A stretch of 58,756 bases of DNA from Roridomyces roridus (taxonomy: Eukaryota; Basidiomycota; Agaricomycetes; Agaricales; Mycenaceae): the NCBI GenBank assembly GCA_029378245.1, contig JARKIF010000192.1, forward strand, positions 1-58,756, read 5' to 3'. The position numbers and the translations under genes were made by a program. Positions 57,575 to 58,756 of this stretch are shown here, piece by piece (the first letter of the stretch is position 1; each line of letters begins with the position of its first letter). The notes beneath the pieces were generated by a model. The model saw only the letters and a list, made by a program, of their open reading frames with translations, searched no databases and was not told the DNA's origin.

Positions 57575-58756
57575 ATGAATCGCGGTCCATCGCCCATATT
57601 CGATGTACCCGAATTCCCTACCCTCCGACGGGTGAAACCGCTCCCAAAGCGACGCCGCACGACCGCGGAAGCCACGCCTCCCGATGGTGACCATCCCCCA
57701 TCCCAGTCCACCCTAGGCCTCCCGTTTCCCCTGCCTGGGCCGGACGCTACAGCCGAGGAACTCATCGCCCACGCAGAATCGCTCTCTGCACACATGGCAC
57801 TCCAGTCTTACTACATGCCCGGCTTGCAGGAGATTTTCAATCGCACGCCCGAAATGATGAACAGAGGTGATGCCAGCTACGGTGGTGGCGGTGGTAGTGG
57901 GGACGGTGACGATGGAGAGGACGGGGACGACGACGGGATGGAGCACCTGCAGCAGCCGGGCAACACCAAGAAGAGGAAGGTGCCGACGAATGCGTCTGGG
58001 TCTCCTGGACACGGCGGGCACGATGCTGGAGATGCCCAATCAGGCGGTGAAGACGAGCCGACGGAGCGAGGAATCCCGACAGGCCGCCCGGACGACACTA
58101 TAGATGTTTTCCAGCCGCCATCAACGTCCCCGTTCAATGGTCTCGGCATCAGACGGGGAAAGCCGCCACGCATCACTCTCGCGGGTCTGCAGCACAAGGA
58201 GCTCAAGAGTCGAAAGCGTCAACTCGCGGCTGTGCTCGGTGCCCTCTCCCTTGGCGACACACTGGCCCTCGATCAGGCTTTGTCCGCCAACTATCCGTTC
58301 ATCGGTGGTCCGGGTTTCGGCGAGAACGTCGACCCGCCCCGTGTGCGCATTTCCCGCCGCTTTGGTCCTCGTCTCGCTCGTGCGGCGCGGTTTTCCGAAA
58401 AGTACCGCCATCCGGACAAGAGCGCATTCACGGAATCCGAGTTTACGTATTCTTGTCCCAGCTCGAGTGAGTTTCTTGCTCGTTGATGAACCAAGTAACT
58501 TAGAAGCGGCTTCCTCAGCTGCGGATCGTCTTGTCGCAACCAAGGAGGAAGTGACGATGTTGCGGGGAAGATTCGAGGCCGAGTTGGCTAGGCAGGCTGC
58601 CAAGGCCGCCAAGTTGGCTGCGACGAACAAACTCATGTCGGCGCTCCCTGCGACAAAGTCGAATAGGCAGAAACGCAGTGGACGCAGCAGCCAGACGAGG
58701 TCGAGGACGACGGCCAATAATACTAACGTGACTAATACACCACCACTACAACCGCC
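57575..58756 (+). CDS. Nuclear-type uncharacterised protein, cut by the window edge
   Basis: ATG at 57,575, one intron (GTGAGT at about 58,468 to CCTCAG before 58,520), open at the right edge. The N-terminus has a basic nuclear-localisation-like patch (PLPKRRRTT) and a conserved-looking ATAEELIAHAESLSAHMALQ. A long acidic/Gly-rich linker with a second basic patch (KKRKVP, an SV40-like NLS) follows. The next block (LAGLQHKELKSRKRQLAAVL, ALDQALSANYPF) and a C-terminal coiled coil (RLVATKEEVTMLRGRFEAEL) resemble hypothetical proteins conserved in basidiomycetes. No known domain; a chromatin or transcription role is only suggested by composition. The end is missing. Confidence 0.55.

Noticed and set aside
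1..58756. CRISPR arrays, bacterial operons, riboswitches, prophage
   Set aside because: No direct-repeat/spacer structure and no prokaryotic ribosome-binding sites; spliceosomal introns are everywhere, so the window is eukaryotic nuclear DNA.

Overview
This is a eukaryotic, gene-dense window from a filamentous basidiomycete. An Agaricomycete is most likely, and a Rhizoctonia/Ceratobasidium-like Cantharellales fungus is plausible, but that last step is inference. The evidence is: very short introns (about 45-65 bp) that interrupt nearly every gene (16 exons in the MFS transporter), a class V chitin synthase fused to a myosin-like motor, Sec72, a GVP36-type BAR protein, basidiomycete-style F-box proteins, and a family typical of Agaricomycete expansions (the pair at 23.9-27.8 kb). 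There are no bacterial-type operons; genes sit on both strands, often head to head.

Layout. 1-638: N-terminal part of a flavin-type monooxygenase (minus, cut by the window edge). 2.3-4.6 kb: DHA1-type MFS exporter (plus). 5.7-8.2 kb: KAT14-like GNAT acetyltransferase and GVP36-like BAR protein (both minus). 8.4-10.3 kb: CUE/DUF1771/Smr protein (minus). 10.6-12.7 kb: single-pass membrane protein (minus). 12.7-13.1 kb: small GT32-like remnant. 13.1-13.9 kb: Sec72 (minus). 14.0-16.2 kb: two tandem Tpt1-type tRNA 2'-phosphotransferases, the first strongly divergent. 16.3-17.3 kb: secreted glycine-rich protein. 17.6-19.3 kb: unrecognised multi-exon gene, start codon 3 bp from that of PTC7 phosphatase (19.3-21.6 kb, plus).

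21.6-34 kb is the accessory part. It holds two degenerate tandem ~1 kb units with relics of the neighbouring gene, a head-to-head pair of membrane-anchored paralogues of an uncharacterised Agaricomycete family, two tandem F-box paralogues, a 320-bp foldback/MITE-like element, a Gly/His-rich repeat gene with an internal stop, and a maleylacetate reductase. 34.5-43.2 kb: DUF1864/IDO-like protein, a small membrane protein and the class V chitin synthase.

43.5-46.5 kb: two divergent short-chain dehydrogenase paralogues with a third relic between them, one copy missing an exon. 46.7 kb: tRNA-like sequence. 47.4-48.2 kb: secreted Lys/His-rich repeat protein with an in-frame TAG. 50.3-55.3 kb: secreted carboxylesterase and lysophospholipase, head to head. 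55.9-56.9 kb: hemerythrin-like gene with an apparent +1 frameshift. 57.6 kb to the end: N-terminal part of a nuclear-looking protein.

Most genes are independent housekeeping or secretory functions. The notable themes are local duplication and decay (Tpt1, F-box, SDR, the 24-28 kb family), low-complexity secreted proteins, and at least four introns whose reading frame requires a GC-AG splice pair. All exon joins were inferred by eye from splice consensus and frame continuity, so individual boundaries may be off by a few bases.
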